In this document: in pieces, positions 44,382 through 52,520 of the stretch
How the letters are laid out: each line of letters begins with the position of its first letter
How positions within the stretch are numbered: the first letter of the stretch is position 1
From: Chryseobacterium lathyri
Lineage (GTDB): Bacteria; Bacteroidota; Bacteroidia; Flavobacteriales; Weeksellaceae
NCBI RefSeq assembly: GCF_030812195.1
Contig: NZ_JAUSSF010000002.1
Coordinates: forward strand, 1-64,000
Direction: 5' to 3'
DNA: 64,000 nt
Notes under the pieces: model-generated
The model's database searches: none
Told to the model about the DNA's origin: nothing
Seen by the model: only the letters and a program-made list of their open reading frames with translations
Translations under genes and position numbers: made by a program

Positions 44382-44930
44382 ATGGAAGAGTACATGGGAA
44401 TTGTAAAACTATTTGCTGGAAATTTTGCCCCTAGAGGCTGGATGTTCTGTGACGGGAGAATATTAAGTATTGCTCAAAACTCCGCATTATTTTCTTTATT
44501 GGGAACAACGTATGGAGGTGACGGAGTAACTACTTTCGCACTTCCTAACCTGATTGGGCGTATGGCTTTAGGAGCTGGAAATATGGGCTCCAGTAAGTCT
44601 TATCCTTTGGGAATAGTTGCCGGAACAGAGCAAAATACATTGCTTCAGCAAAACCTGCCGAGTATAGGAGCAGGATTTCAATTAAAGGTAGCTAATGCAA
44701 ATGCAACAGTTCCTGCACCATCTGTTAATACATCAATTGCAATAACAGGAAACCAGATAGGAAGGGATTTTACCGCAATTCCTAGTTTTGTACAGGCTGA
44801 TCCTGATACTGCTCTTAATGCAAGATCTATCTCTTACATCGGTCAGAATCTTCCGGTGAATAATATGCCGCCTTATTTAGGGCTTAATTACATTATTTGT
44901 GTAGAGGGAATTTATCCTCCACGTGATTAA
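44382..44930 (+). CDS. Phage tail collar domain protein
   Basis: A 182-residue protein with the phage tail collar domain at the N-terminus (MGIVKLFAGNFAPRGWMFCDGRILSI ... LLGTTYGGDGVTTFALPNLIGR), the same family as microcystin-dependent protein MdpB. The C-terminal end NNMPPYLGLNYIICVEGIYP is also typical. It is not in a phage region: no capsid, terminase or tail genes are nearby. Homologues occur widely outside phages with unknown roles. It is followed 27 bases later by a T9SS-secreted protein gene. Confidence 0.88.
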   Translation: MEEYMGIVKLFAGNFAPRGWMFCDGRILSIAQNSALFSLLGTTYGGDGVTTFALPNLIGRMALGAGNMGSSKSYPLGIVAGTEQNTLLQQNLPSIGAGFQLKVANANATVPAPSVNTSIAITGNQIGRDFTAIPSFVQADPDTALNARSISYIGQNLPVNNMPPYLGLNYIICVEGIYPPRD

Positions 44931-44957
44931 AAAATCAACCTATTTAAAACCTAAATC

Positions 44958-45782
44958 ATGAAAAGATCTATTTTTTTAACCATCTGTAGCCTGTTCATCT
45001 CACTATTTTCTTTTGGACAGACCAGTACAGAGCAATTTGAAACGGAATCTCACGGAAGTCCGAGCTTTACCGACAATGGGGTCATATTTAATGTTATCTC
45101 TCATGTAGGAACTTTTGATATTCAGGCTAACTATCCGGGTACAGGATGGAATGGAACATCTATTGACAACAGGTATATTGACAATTCCAACGATCCTGCA
45201 TCACCACCGTCTTTCAGCATTAAAACCACATCGAATCTGTTCAAGGTAAACCGATTTTGGATGTATCTGTCTGCTCTTAATTTGGATTTGACGGTACAAG
45301 GAACGTTGACCGTTACAGGAAAACTAAGTGGAGTAACCAAATTTACCCAGACAAAAACTACAGGTTTTGCTACTTCCATGAACCCTACAAACGGATATAC
45401 CCTTATTGATCTTACCAATTTAAACGGCCAGAATTACTCAAATATCATTATTGATGAGCTAAGAATTACGTTAGGCGGAAACTACAGATATGCAGGACTC
45501 GATGCTTTCAGCTGGGTAAAAGACACGAATATCGTATTAGCAACAAATGAAACTGTTTCTTCGCAAAAAGGAAGTATGAGCATTTATCCTAATCCTACCA
45601 GCGGACCGCTTTCTATTAAAACGGAAGACAATACACAGGCTGAAATTTACAGTCAGGACGGTAAACTGCTTAAAAATTTTGAGATGAAGAAAGGAACTAA
45701 TCAGGCAGATATCTCAGAACTTCCGAATGGTGTTTATATTCTTAAAACTTCATCAGGATCTTCGAAGGTTATCAAAAAATAA
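44958..45782 (+). CDS. Secreted protein with T9SS type A sorting signal
   Basis: A 274-residue secreted protein: signal peptide (ending LFSFGQ), a beta-sandwich central part (about 20-190) with no family I recognise, and a type A T9SS signal (MSIYPNPTSGPLSIKTEDN ... LPNGVYILKTSSGSSKVIKK), of which the IYPNPTSG start and lysine-rich end are diagnostic. It should be exported through SprA. It is paired with the tail-collar gene. Confidence 0.88.
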   Translation: MKRSIFLTICSLFISLFSFGQTSTEQFETESHGSPSFTDNGVIFNVISHVGTFDIQANYPGTGWNGTSIDNRYIDNSNDPASPPSFSIKTTSNLFKVNRFWMYLSALNLDLTVQGTLTVTGKLSGVTKFTQTKTTGFATSMNPTNGYTLIDLTNLNGQNYSNIIIDELRITLGGNYRYAGLDAFSWVKDTNIVLATNETVSSQKGSMSIYPNPTSGPLSIKTEDNTQAEIYSQDGKLLKNFEMKKGTNQADISELPNGVYILKTSSGSSKVIKK

Positions 45783-45827
45783 AATTCAAGTTGTTTGTAT
45801 CTCGGAAAGATTCTAATGCATAAATGA

Positions 45828-45857
45828 AAAAGTTCCCTGAATAATCAGGGAACTTTT
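45828..45857. terminator. Bidirectional terminator
   Basis: Arms AAAAGTTCCCTGA (45828-45840) and TCAGGGAACTTTT (45845-45857) form a 13-bp stem with loop ATAA. It lies between the converging T9SS and SMUG2 genes and runs two bases into the SMUG2 stop. Confidence 0.8.
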
Positions 45858-46542
45858 ATTTTTTCAAGGCTAAAATATATTTGTCAATATATATCTGCTT
45901 TTCTTTTGTTTTATATTGTTGGATATATCTAGGATGCTCAAGAACAGTCATTTTCCCGAATAACAGAGCCTCTTTATTCAATGCAGCAATAAATTCTGAA
46001 TTCTTTTTACCGAGAACAAAGACTTCGGAAGTATCTACACCCAGGCTGATATGTTTCTTCAGAGAATCGATCATAAAATCTTTTACTGTTTGAAACAGTT
46101 TTTTATCATCATAATAATTTGCATTCAGCCAACCGGTTTTTGTTTTTCTTACAATAGCCAGCGGAAAGGGTGAATTGATATAAACATTCTGATAAAATTC
46201 TTCCGCCCCACCATATTCAGCGATCATATCGTACATAAAAACGGAAGAAACTTCGTGGGTACGGGCTGATTTCATTTTAATTCCGCAAACAGCTTCCAGC
46301 CTTTTGGTATCAGTGAACGGAACTCCCGTCACCCCTGCTCCATGCCGGCTGGGGTTGATCCCGATCATAAATTTCCTGGGGTTTCTGTCATTGTAGTATT
46401 TTTGATAAAACTTCTGCATGACCGTCATCGTTTCCGGGTTGTCCAGATACGGATTCATAGCTTCAAAACCTTCAGGAAGGTTTCCTGAGAACTGAAGATT
46501 TTTATTGAATTCTATGACTTTATCTGCGAAAGTTTTATTCAT
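45856..46542 (-). CDS. SMUG2-type uracil-DNA glycosylase family protein
   Basis: A DNA repair glycosylase of the SMUG2 family, expected to remove uracil or related bases from DNA. The catalytic region is KFMIGINPSRHGAGVTGVPFTDTKRLE, with GINPSRHG corresponding to the family's active-site loop; the second motif is VLEHPRYIQQY. The start at ATG 46542 (MNKTFADKV) overlaps the preceding gene's stop by 8 bases; the frame opens at 46560. It has 228 residues. Confidence 0.85.
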   Translation of the reverse strand: MNKTFADKVIEFNKNLQFSGNLPEGFEAMNPYLDNPETMTVMQKFYQKYYNDRNPRKFMIGINPSRHGAGVTGVPFTDTKRLEAVCGIKMKSARTHEVSSVFMYDMIAEYGGAEEFYQNVYINSPFPLAIVRKTKTGWLNANYYDDKKLFQTVKDFMIDSLKKHISLGVDTSEVFVLGKKNSEFIAALNKEALLFGKMTVLEHPRYIQQYKTKEKQIYIDKYILALKK

Positions 46543-47266
46543 CCTCTTCGTTTTCATCATCAGATAATGCCAGTTCTATGTCAATAAACTGGATATACAA
46601 TCCGCAAATTTCTCCTTTTTCATCGTACGCGAAATAGACAGGATAACCTCCATCCCCGAAACCGCTTGCAAACATTGGAATATGATATTCTGTATTAGGA
46701 ATTTTCCAGTTGATCCAGTCTCCCAGCTTTCTTTGGTTTTGCGGATGTTCTTTGTAACTCTGTGCAAATTGTTCTGCAAAATAATCGTCGTAAATATTTT
46801 CTACATTCAAAGCGGTAAGGAATTTATCAAAATGAGGAATCACTTCTGCATCAGTAATACATGCCAGTCCTGCATCTACCATAAATCCGAAATAGTCTCC
46901 TTCAGTTAAATCTTCAAGATTTTCAATTCCGATCAGCGCTTCTCTGTACAGAACAGGTTTTTCTTTAGTGAATTCCACTTTTACCGCAGCGTAACGGTTA
47001 CCCCATTCTTCTGACTTTACAACAGCAATTTTCACTGGAAAATCTCCTTTTGGAGCCTGTACGAAATAGGGTTTCTCACCTGCATTTAAAAAGACCAAAG
47101 GATCTCTTACGATTACTTTTCCGGACGGCAGGGAAACATTCCCAATCTCCATTACCTCCATTTTCTGCTGCAGAATTTCATCCGAAGTAAAATAGGTTTC
47201 CAAATCTACGGGGCATGTAAGTATATCTTTCACCTCTTCCCATTTTTGTATCCAGCTTTCGTTCAT
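46535..47266 (-). CDS. DUF4241 protein (immunity-type)
   Basis: A 243-residue soluble acidic protein of the DUF4241 family, often found among immunity proteins of contact-dependent toxin systems. Motifs: GDYFGFMVDAGLACITD and FASGFGDGGYPVYFAYDEKGEICGLYIQFID, the family signature. No toxin gene is next to it. It overlaps the SMUG2 gene by 8 bases and is preceded by an SMI1/KNR4 gene. Confidence 0.8.
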   Translation of the reverse strand: MNESWIQKWEEVKDILTCPVDLETYFTSDEILQQKMEVMEIGNVSLPSGKVIVRDPLVFLNAGEKPYFVQAPKGDFPVKIAVVKSEEWGNRYAAVKVEFTKEKPVLYREALIGIENLEDLTEGDYFGFMVDAGLACITDAEVIPHFDKFLTALNVENIYDDYFAEQFAQSYKEHPQNQRKLGDWINWKIPNTEYHIPMFASGFGDGGYPVYFAYDEKGEICGLYIQFIDIELALSDDENEEDE

Positions 47267-47315
47267 TGTTTTTATTTTTTGTGATCTGATTTAAAGTTTA
47301 AAAGTACCTGTTTAT

Positions 47316-47852
47316 TTATTCACCGTCAAATTCATCTTCGCTTTTCAACCCTTTTATGAAAGTTTCAAAGTCTTTGGCCAGAAATATCTTTTTATAATCA
47401 TCTTCCTGATCAATGTGAACCACTTCAGGCTCTCCATCTTTTCCGCAATTGGAATAATCCAGCATAACCATATCATGGCCTGCCGACGGACAGTCGCAGA
47501 TATAAACACCTATAGCGGGATACCCCCATTCTTCAATCATAAACTGACTTCCAAGTTCTCCACAGATGGAATAGGTTTTCTCTCTTCCGATTCCCATAAT
47601 TCCAGTAATAGCGATATGATCATCCGCCCAGGAATTCTCTTCTGATGCAGGAAAACAGGATTTCTCAACTAATCCACCGTTTTGCAGTCTCATCAGTTCA
47701 ATATAAGAAGCAGGAAGTTTATAGCCTAACTCTTCTTCTACGGAAGCAATAAGCTCATCATCCGGAAAAGGCTCTATATAATCTCTTACGGAATAGCTGC
47801 TTTCGTTCCAGAAATTCGTAAAGTCAAAGTCTTTGAAAAATTGTAGTTCCAT
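47316..47852 (-). CDS. SMI1/KNR4 family protein (immunity-type)
   Basis: A 178-residue soluble protein of the SMI1/KNR4 (SUKH) superfamily, common as immunity proteins to polymorphic toxins. It shows the family core SVEEELGYKLPASYIELMRLQNGG and IGIGREKTYSICGELGSQFMIEEWGYPAIGVYICDCPSAGHDMVMLDY. It lies 49 bases upstream of the DUF4241 gene. No cognate toxin is visible. Confidence 0.9.
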   Translation of the reverse strand: MELQFFKDFDFTNFWNESSYSVRDYIEPFPDDELIASVEEELGYKLPASYIELMRLQNGGLVEKSCFPASEENSWADDHIAITGIMGIGREKTYSICGELGSQFMIEEWGYPAIGVYICDCPSAGHDMVMLDYSNCGKDGEPEVVHIDQEDDYKKIFLAKDFETFIKGLKSEDEFDGE

Positions 47853-47983
47853 ATTTTGTTTTAAATAAGTAAGATTTTGATTGTACTGTAAAAGTAATTA
47901 TCATTTTTAACAAAAAAGTTTCTTCGGCTAAGATTTTTCATCTTTATCCAGATTTAAAACCCAGACAAGCCATATAAAAAAAT

Positions 47984-48007
47984 CCCTTTCAGTAAAAACC
48001 AAAAGGG
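47984..48007 (-). terminator. Terminator of the orphan peptide gene
   Basis: Arms CCCTTT (47984-47989) and AAAGGG (48002-48007), followed on the minus strand by ATTTTTTTATATG. It lies 22 bases after the peptide gene stop. Confidence 0.7.
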
Positions 48008-48028
48008 ACTATCAATTTATATTTTATT

Positions 48029-48190
48029 TTAAGAATCAGCACATATATAACATGCTCTTGCAATATCCGGCCACCTTCCAGGGAGACAACAACTTCCCGG
48101 GGGGCAAGAATTAGGCAAACAAGCCCAATTTGGACCGGCACCTTTAACAGATCTCAATTCATTTCTTGAAAGTTTTTTTAAATTTTCCAT
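48029..48190 (-). CDS. Orphan six-cysteine bacteriocin-like peptide
   Basis: A 53-residue precursor too short for usual gene callers. The leader MENLKKLSRNELRSVKGAG closely resembles that of the peptide at 26088 (MKNLKKLSRENLRILRGG), with Gly-Ala-Gly in place of Gly-Gly. The core (from about 18) has six cysteines (C24, C29, C34, C35, C47, C50), including a CC pair, and many Pro and Gly residues. There is no transporter or modification gene nearby, so it may use the exporter at 26353. It has its own terminator and the shared leader motif (48211-48242). Confidence 0.75.
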   Translation of the reverse strand: MENLKKLSRNELRSVKGAGPNWACLPNSCPPGSCCLPGRWPDIARACYICADS

Positions 48191-48210
48191 AGTCATTAGT
48201 TTTTAATCTT

Positions 48211-48242
48211 TTTTCCTACTCTATATGCTTTTCGGATTTCGC
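48211..48242 (-). promoter_or_regulatory. Shared two-block leader motif (copy 3)
   Basis: Minus strand: GCGAAATCCGAAAAGC (48227-48242) and AGAGTAGGAAAA (48211-48222), 20 bases before the peptide ATG. Block 2 is identical to that at 44345-44356; block 1 differs in one base. The spacer 48243-48391 shows nothing else. Confidence 0.5.
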
Positions 48243-48391
48243 CTATTAAAGTTACTAATTTTAATATAAACTTTTATATAACTATTCAATTTTCCAGACT
48301 ATTATATCTTAATTAAGTCTTGAGAAATTCCCTCAAGCAGTAAAAAAAGTAGCAATTTATTGTTAAATTGCTACCTGTTATATTAATTACA

Positions 48392-50887
48392 TTAAACCAA
48401 TCCAAACTGTTCAAAGTGGTGCGTAAAATGCTTTTTGTGTATCAGCTCCCACATTTCTTTATTTAGTTTTCCGAATACATAGTTCATATGTTCTGCGTGC
48501 GGATTTTCTCTGTAATAAACTATAAATCTCTGTAAGTTGTCCAGGAATGACTGTTTCGCGGCATCCAGATTTTTATGCTTTAATTCCAGTAAGGTCTCAT
48601 CTTCAGCCAGGAATGGTGCAGGGAAATCTTTCGGCATTTTTCTGTGGTTATAAAGGGAATCCTGCCATTTTTCCAACTGTTCTTCCGGTGTGAAACATTT
48701 GTCGGCTTCCGGTTCGCCTAAGCTTACAAGAATTCCGTGTTCCAGATGTTCGATCATTTGCTGAGGAGACATTTTGCCCCAGTTTATCGGTGTAGTCTCT
48801 GTTAATCCACCTAATATCTTCTGAACATTTTTCACATTTAAATCAATGAAAGGAGACTGCTTTGCCACCAATGTTAAGATAGTCGCTACACAAACGATCT
48901 CATCTCTCTGGTTAACCACTTCTACCAACCATTTTACAACGCCGGAAGGAATATTTCTTCCTTTTACGCCTCTGTTTATTTTTTCTTTTGCTGTTAAATA
49001 AACCGTGATGGTATCTCCTGCGTAAACAGGTTTAAAGAATGAGCAGTTTTCCAAACCGTAGTTTGCGATAACAGGTCCTTTTTTCCCTGAAACGAATAAT
49101 CCTGCCGCCGCAGAAAGGATGAAATATCCGTGGGCCACTGTTTTATCAAAAATAGTTCCGGTTAAGCTTGTGGCATCGGTATGTGCATAGAAATGATCCC
49201 ACGAAACATTGGAAAAATTAACGATATCTGCATCAGTAACCGTTCTTCCTGCCGTTTCCAATGAATCTCCTACTTCAACTTCTTCGAAATATTTCTGGAA
49301 TGGATGCTTATCTGAGAATTTTTTCTCTGCACCCTGCTGATATACTTTTGTAATCGCCTTCAATACATCAGGAGAACCCTGGATCGCTGTTTTCTGAAGG
49401 AAGAAATGAAGGCCGTTCAGTCCGCCCATTTCCTCACCTCCTCCTGCTCTACCGGGACCACCGTGCATCAGTGTAGGCAACGGTGAACCGTGACCTGTAC
49501 TTTCTTTGGCATTATCTCTGTTCAGAACAAAAATTCTACCGTGCTGGGAAGCCATTTTCCATGAAGTTTCTGCAATAAAGGTTTCGTCGTGGGAAATAAT
49601 AGATCCTACTAGGCTTCCTTTTCCTCTTTTAGCAAGAGCAGCTGCTTCTTCCGCATCTTTGTAAGGCATTAACGTAGAAACCGGTCCGAACGCTTCTACA
49701 TCGTGAGAGATGTTTTTCTCGAAAGGTTTATCGTTTAAGAACAGTTTCGGACTCATAAATGCTCCGTTATCATAATTTGCATCTACAAGTTCATGTCTTC
49801 CATCGTAAACCAGTTCTGTTTCCGATTTTAAAATATTTACTTTTCTCACCACCTCATCGTACTGCTGTTTTCCTACCAGTGATCCCATTCTGGTTTCTCT
49901 GCTTAACGGGTTTCCGATCTTGGTTTGGTCTAAAGCTTTAGATAAAGCATTCTGCACATCTCCGATGAGGTGCTCAGGTACAATGATTCTTCTGATTGCA
50001 GTACATTTCTGACCGGCTTTGGTAGTCATTTCATTGCGTACTTCCTTGATGAAAAGATCAAATTCCGGAGTTCCCGGTTTTGCATCCAGACCTAAAATTG
50101 AACAGTTCAGAGAATCTGCTTCCATATTGAAACGTACTGCATTTCCAGCGATGGAAGGCATAGATTTCAGTTTTCTTCCTGTATGGGCAGAACCAGTGAA
50201 CAGTACAGAGTCTCCATCCTGAACATAATCCAGGATATTTCCCGGCTCACCGCAAACCAACTGAAGTGCACCTTCAGGGAGGACACCACTTTCTATCATA
50301 TCCTGGAAAACCGCGTTTGTCAGATAGGAACCGTAAGGGGATGGCTTTACAATGGAAGGAACACCGGCCAATAATGATGTTGACAATTTCTCCAACATTC
50401 CCCAAACCGGAAAGTTATAAGCATTGATCTGTATAGAAATCCCTTCACTTGGTGTCAAAATGTGGGTTCCCAGAAAGGTTCCGTTAGCTGAAATTTTCTG
50501 AGTTTCACCATCTACCCAGAACGGAGTGTTCGGAAGCATTCTTTTTGCTAATCCGGAATAGGTAAAGAAAGTCCCGAAACCTCCTTCTATATCTACCCAT
50601 GAATCTGCGTGGGTAGCTCCGGTTTTATATGATAATTCGTAATATTTTTTCTTTCTTTCCAAAAGGTAAAGAGCCACTTTTTTCAGCATCTCCCCTCTGT
50701 CATAGAATGTCATGGAAGAAAGGTTTTTGTAGCCTACTGTTCTTCCGTAGTCAAGAGCCTGCTCAAAATTAAGCCCTTCCGTATCTGAAACAGCGACCTG
50801 CTCGCCTGTAACGGCATTGTATAAAGGCACTCCGTTTCCGGTACCTTCTACCCATTCTCCGTAGATGTAATTTTTCAGTTTTTCCAT
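48392..50887 (-). CDS. paaZ: PaaZ, oxepin-CoA hydrolase / semialdehyde dehydrogenase, with extra C-terminal domain
   Basis: Opens the oxepin-CoA ring and oxidises the aldehyde formed, in phenylacetate breakdown. Domains: aldehyde dehydrogenase (1-530; FTGSAHTGRKL, catalytic Cys in TKAGQKCTAIRR) and a MaoC-type hydratase (540-680; EVGDSLETAGRTVTDADIVNFS, WDHFYAHTD, AHGYFILSAAAG). A further 150 residues (690-831; MSPQQMIEHLEHGILVSLG ... VFGKLNKEMWELIHKKHFTHHFEQFG) resemble the DinB/DUF1569 fold. The E. coli protein is about 680 residues, so this is a fusion. It is the last gene of the paa set, separated from the rest by accessory genes. Confidence 0.93.
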   Translation of the reverse strand: MEKLKNYIYGEWVEGTGNGVPLYNAVTGEQVAVSDTEGLNFEQALDYGRTVGYKNLSSMTFYDRGEMLKKVALYLLERKKKYYELSYKTGATHADSWVDIEGGFGTFFTYSGLAKRMLPNTPFWVDGETQKISANGTFLGTHILTPSEGISIQINAYNFPVWGMLEKLSTSLLAGVPSIVKPSPYGSYLTNAVFQDMIESGVLPEGALQLVCGEPGNILDYVQDGDSVLFTGSAHTGRKLKSMPSIAGNAVRFNMEADSLNCSILGLDAKPGTPEFDLFIKEVRNEMTTKAGQKCTAIRRIIVPEHLIGDVQNALSKALDQTKIGNPLSRETRMGSLVGKQQYDEVVRKVNILKSETELVYDGRHELVDANYDNGAFMSPKLFLNDKPFEKNISHDVEAFGPVSTLMPYKDAEEAAALAKRGKGSLVGSIISHDETFIAETSWKMASQHGRIFVLNRDNAKESTGHGSPLPTLMHGGPGRAGGGEEMGGLNGLHFFLQKTAIQGSPDVLKAITKVYQQGAEKKFSDKHPFQKYFEEVEVGDSLETAGRTVTDADIVNFSNVSWDHFYAHTDATSLTGTIFDKTVAHGYFILSAAAGLFVSGKKGPVIANYGLENCSFFKPVYAGDTITVYLTAKEKINRGVKGRNIPSGVVKWLVEVVNQRDEIVCVATILTLVAKQSPFIDLNVKNVQKILGGLTETTPINWGKMSPQQMIEHLEHGILVSLGEPEADKCFTPEEQLEKWQDSLYNHRKMPKDFPAPFLAEDETLLELKHKNLDAAKQSFLDNLQRFIVYYRENPHAEHMNYVFGKLNKEMWELIHKKHFTHHFEQFGLV

Positions 50888-50913
50888 ATTATTTATAACT
50901 TTTTACCTGACTT

Positions 50914-51180
50914 TTATTTTTTAATAACGAGTTGCACTATTTTACTTCCTCCCATAAACAGCAAGAACAGAATAAGGGAAAAATCCAGAATCATGACTGC
51001 ATCTACAAACAGAGTGTAGAGAAAGTCTTTCTGCTTTAATTCTCTGATCACAGCCTCTGATTCTACATGTTCCAATGCATCAGAAATGCCTACTGATTCC
51101 CATAATAGATAGAACCCCACATAATTGGCTCCAATAAGAGCAATTAAAAGGAAAATCCAATATTTCTTCAGAAGATCCAT
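50914..51180 (-). CDS. Small membrane protein, unknown
   Basis: An 88-residue protein with two hydrophobic segments (about 9-28 and 58-78) joined by a charged loop. No family is recognised. It abuts the stop of the DUF6624 gene (51180) and lies 26 bases before paaZ, so it is probably in the same transcript. Confidence 0.6.
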   Translation of the reverse strand: MDLLKKYWIFLLIALIGANYVGFYLLWESVGISDALEHVESEAVIRELKQKDFLYTLFVDAVMILDFSLILFLLFMGGSKIVQLVIKK

Positions 51181-52502
51181 TATTTCTTTTTTTGAAGCTC
51201 AAGCGCTTCTTTCAATGTATATTTTTTATATTCAATACCTGTCATATCTTTAGCGTAATCCTCGATAGTTTTTCCAAATCCGGAATTCTTTCTCAGTTCA
51301 TTGACCTGATCCGGATCTTTTATCGGCCATACAAATGACAGGGTTTCCGTTTTTCCGTCTTTTGTTGTAAAAATAGAACGGATCTGCGTTCCATAAATCT
51401 GTTCTTTGTTTTCGTACATCAGCTTTCTGTCCAGCATCATAGCATAGAGTCTGTACGGAATTTCTTTTTTATCGGATGCTTTTTTGACCAGAGGGAGATA
51501 TTTTTCAATTTTAGGGGAATGCTGGATGACATACCATACGGCATTATTCTCAGGCTCGCCCACCATAGATTTTCCGGGATACCCGTATTTTTCAATGATC
51601 TTCTCAACTTTAGCAAGGTTTTTCTGATCCTGATCGTTCATCAATTTGATAAGTCCGCTGCCAACATCTTCCTGGGACAGATTTTTCTCTTTTATGATTT
51701 CCGCCTTTCTTTCGGGCTTAATATTGGGCTGCATCAACTCCCTGTAAATTTGGTCGTCATTATAGATCTGTGCAAGCTCTTTTTTGAGTTCGATATTGAG
51801 TGATTTTTCTTCAGTTTTCTGACCTGTTCCAAATTTCAAAACTTCATCCAAAGTATAATTTTTAAAAACAAAATTCTTTCCGTAAAGACGTTTGGCATAA
51901 TTTTCCACCGTATTATCAAAACCGGCTTCTTTTCTACGTTTATTTACATTTTCAACATCTTTAATCGGCCAGATAATGGGCTCACTCTCTTTCTCTCCGT
52001 CATAAGCGGAAAACCCCTGAGTTCCATAGATCTGCTCTTTCTGATCATTCATTAATTGTCTGTCCAGCATCATGGCATACAATCTGAACGGAATTTCTTT
52101 ATGATCAGCTGCCGTTTTAATTACCGGCATATATTGATTGATTTTTGGAGAATGCTGAATAACATACCATGCGGTTTCATTTTCCGGTTCTCCTACCAGA
52201 GATTTCCCGGGATACCCGTATTCTGCAATAATTTTTTCAACTTTTTCAATATTGATCTTATCCTGCTCATCCATTAATGACCATAATCTAGCCGTAATAT
52301 CTTCCTTAGTAAGATTTTTTTCTTTCATGACCTTTTCCTTTTGCCCCTGTGAAGCATCCGGCTGCATCAGTTCACGATAGACTTGATCATCTTTTTGAAT
52401 CGTGGCCAATTCATTTTTAAGCTTTACATTAATTTTTTTATCCTGATTTTTCTGAGCATTCATCAGAACTGAAAAGAAAATAACTAAAAATAAATATCTC
52501 AT
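51180..52502 (-). CDS. Exported protein with two DUF6624-like repeats
   Basis: A 440-residue exported protein: short signal peptide (ending LMNAQ), then two copies of one domain (about 25-225 and 240-440). Each copy has a KNELATIQKDDQVYRELMQP-type start, then IIAEYGYPGKSLVGEPEN, WYVIQHSP, RLYAMMLDR and a YGTQ motif, the pattern of DUF6624. The copies share phrases such as EKNLTKEDI/EKNLSQEDV. The tandem copies suggest a two-lobed binding protein. The function is unknown. Confidence 0.8.
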   Translation of the reverse strand: MRYLFLVIFFSVLMNAQKNQDKKINVKLKNELATIQKDDQVYRELMQPDASQGQKEKVMKEKNLTKEDITARLWSLMDEQDKINIEKVEKIIAEYGYPGKSLVGEPENETAWYVIQHSPKINQYMPVIKTAADHKEIPFRLYAMMLDRQLMNDQKEQIYGTQGFSAYDGEKESEPIIWPIKDVENVNKRRKEAGFDNTVENYAKRLYGKNFVFKNYTLDEVLKFGTGQKTEEKSLNIELKKELAQIYNDDQIYRELMQPNIKPERKAEIIKEKNLSQEDVGSGLIKLMNDQDQKNLAKVEKIIEKYGYPGKSMVGEPENNAVWYVIQHSPKIEKYLPLVKKASDKKEIPYRLYAMMLDRKLMYENKEQIYGTQIRSIFTTKDGKTETLSFVWPIKDPDQVNELRKNSGFGKTIEDYAKDMTGIEYKKYTLKEALELQKKK

Positions 52503-52520
52503 GGTTAGTGTTTTGATGAT

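Noticed and set aside
44382..45782. Prophage, because of the tail-collar domain gene
   Set aside because: No capsid, portal, terminase, integrase or lysis gene is near, and its neighbour is a T9SS-sorted host protein.
46037..46560. Longer start for the SMUG2 gene at 46560
   Set aside because: It deepens the overlap with the DUF4241 gene, and the extra residues (MMKTKR) are not typical; ATG 46542 is simpler.
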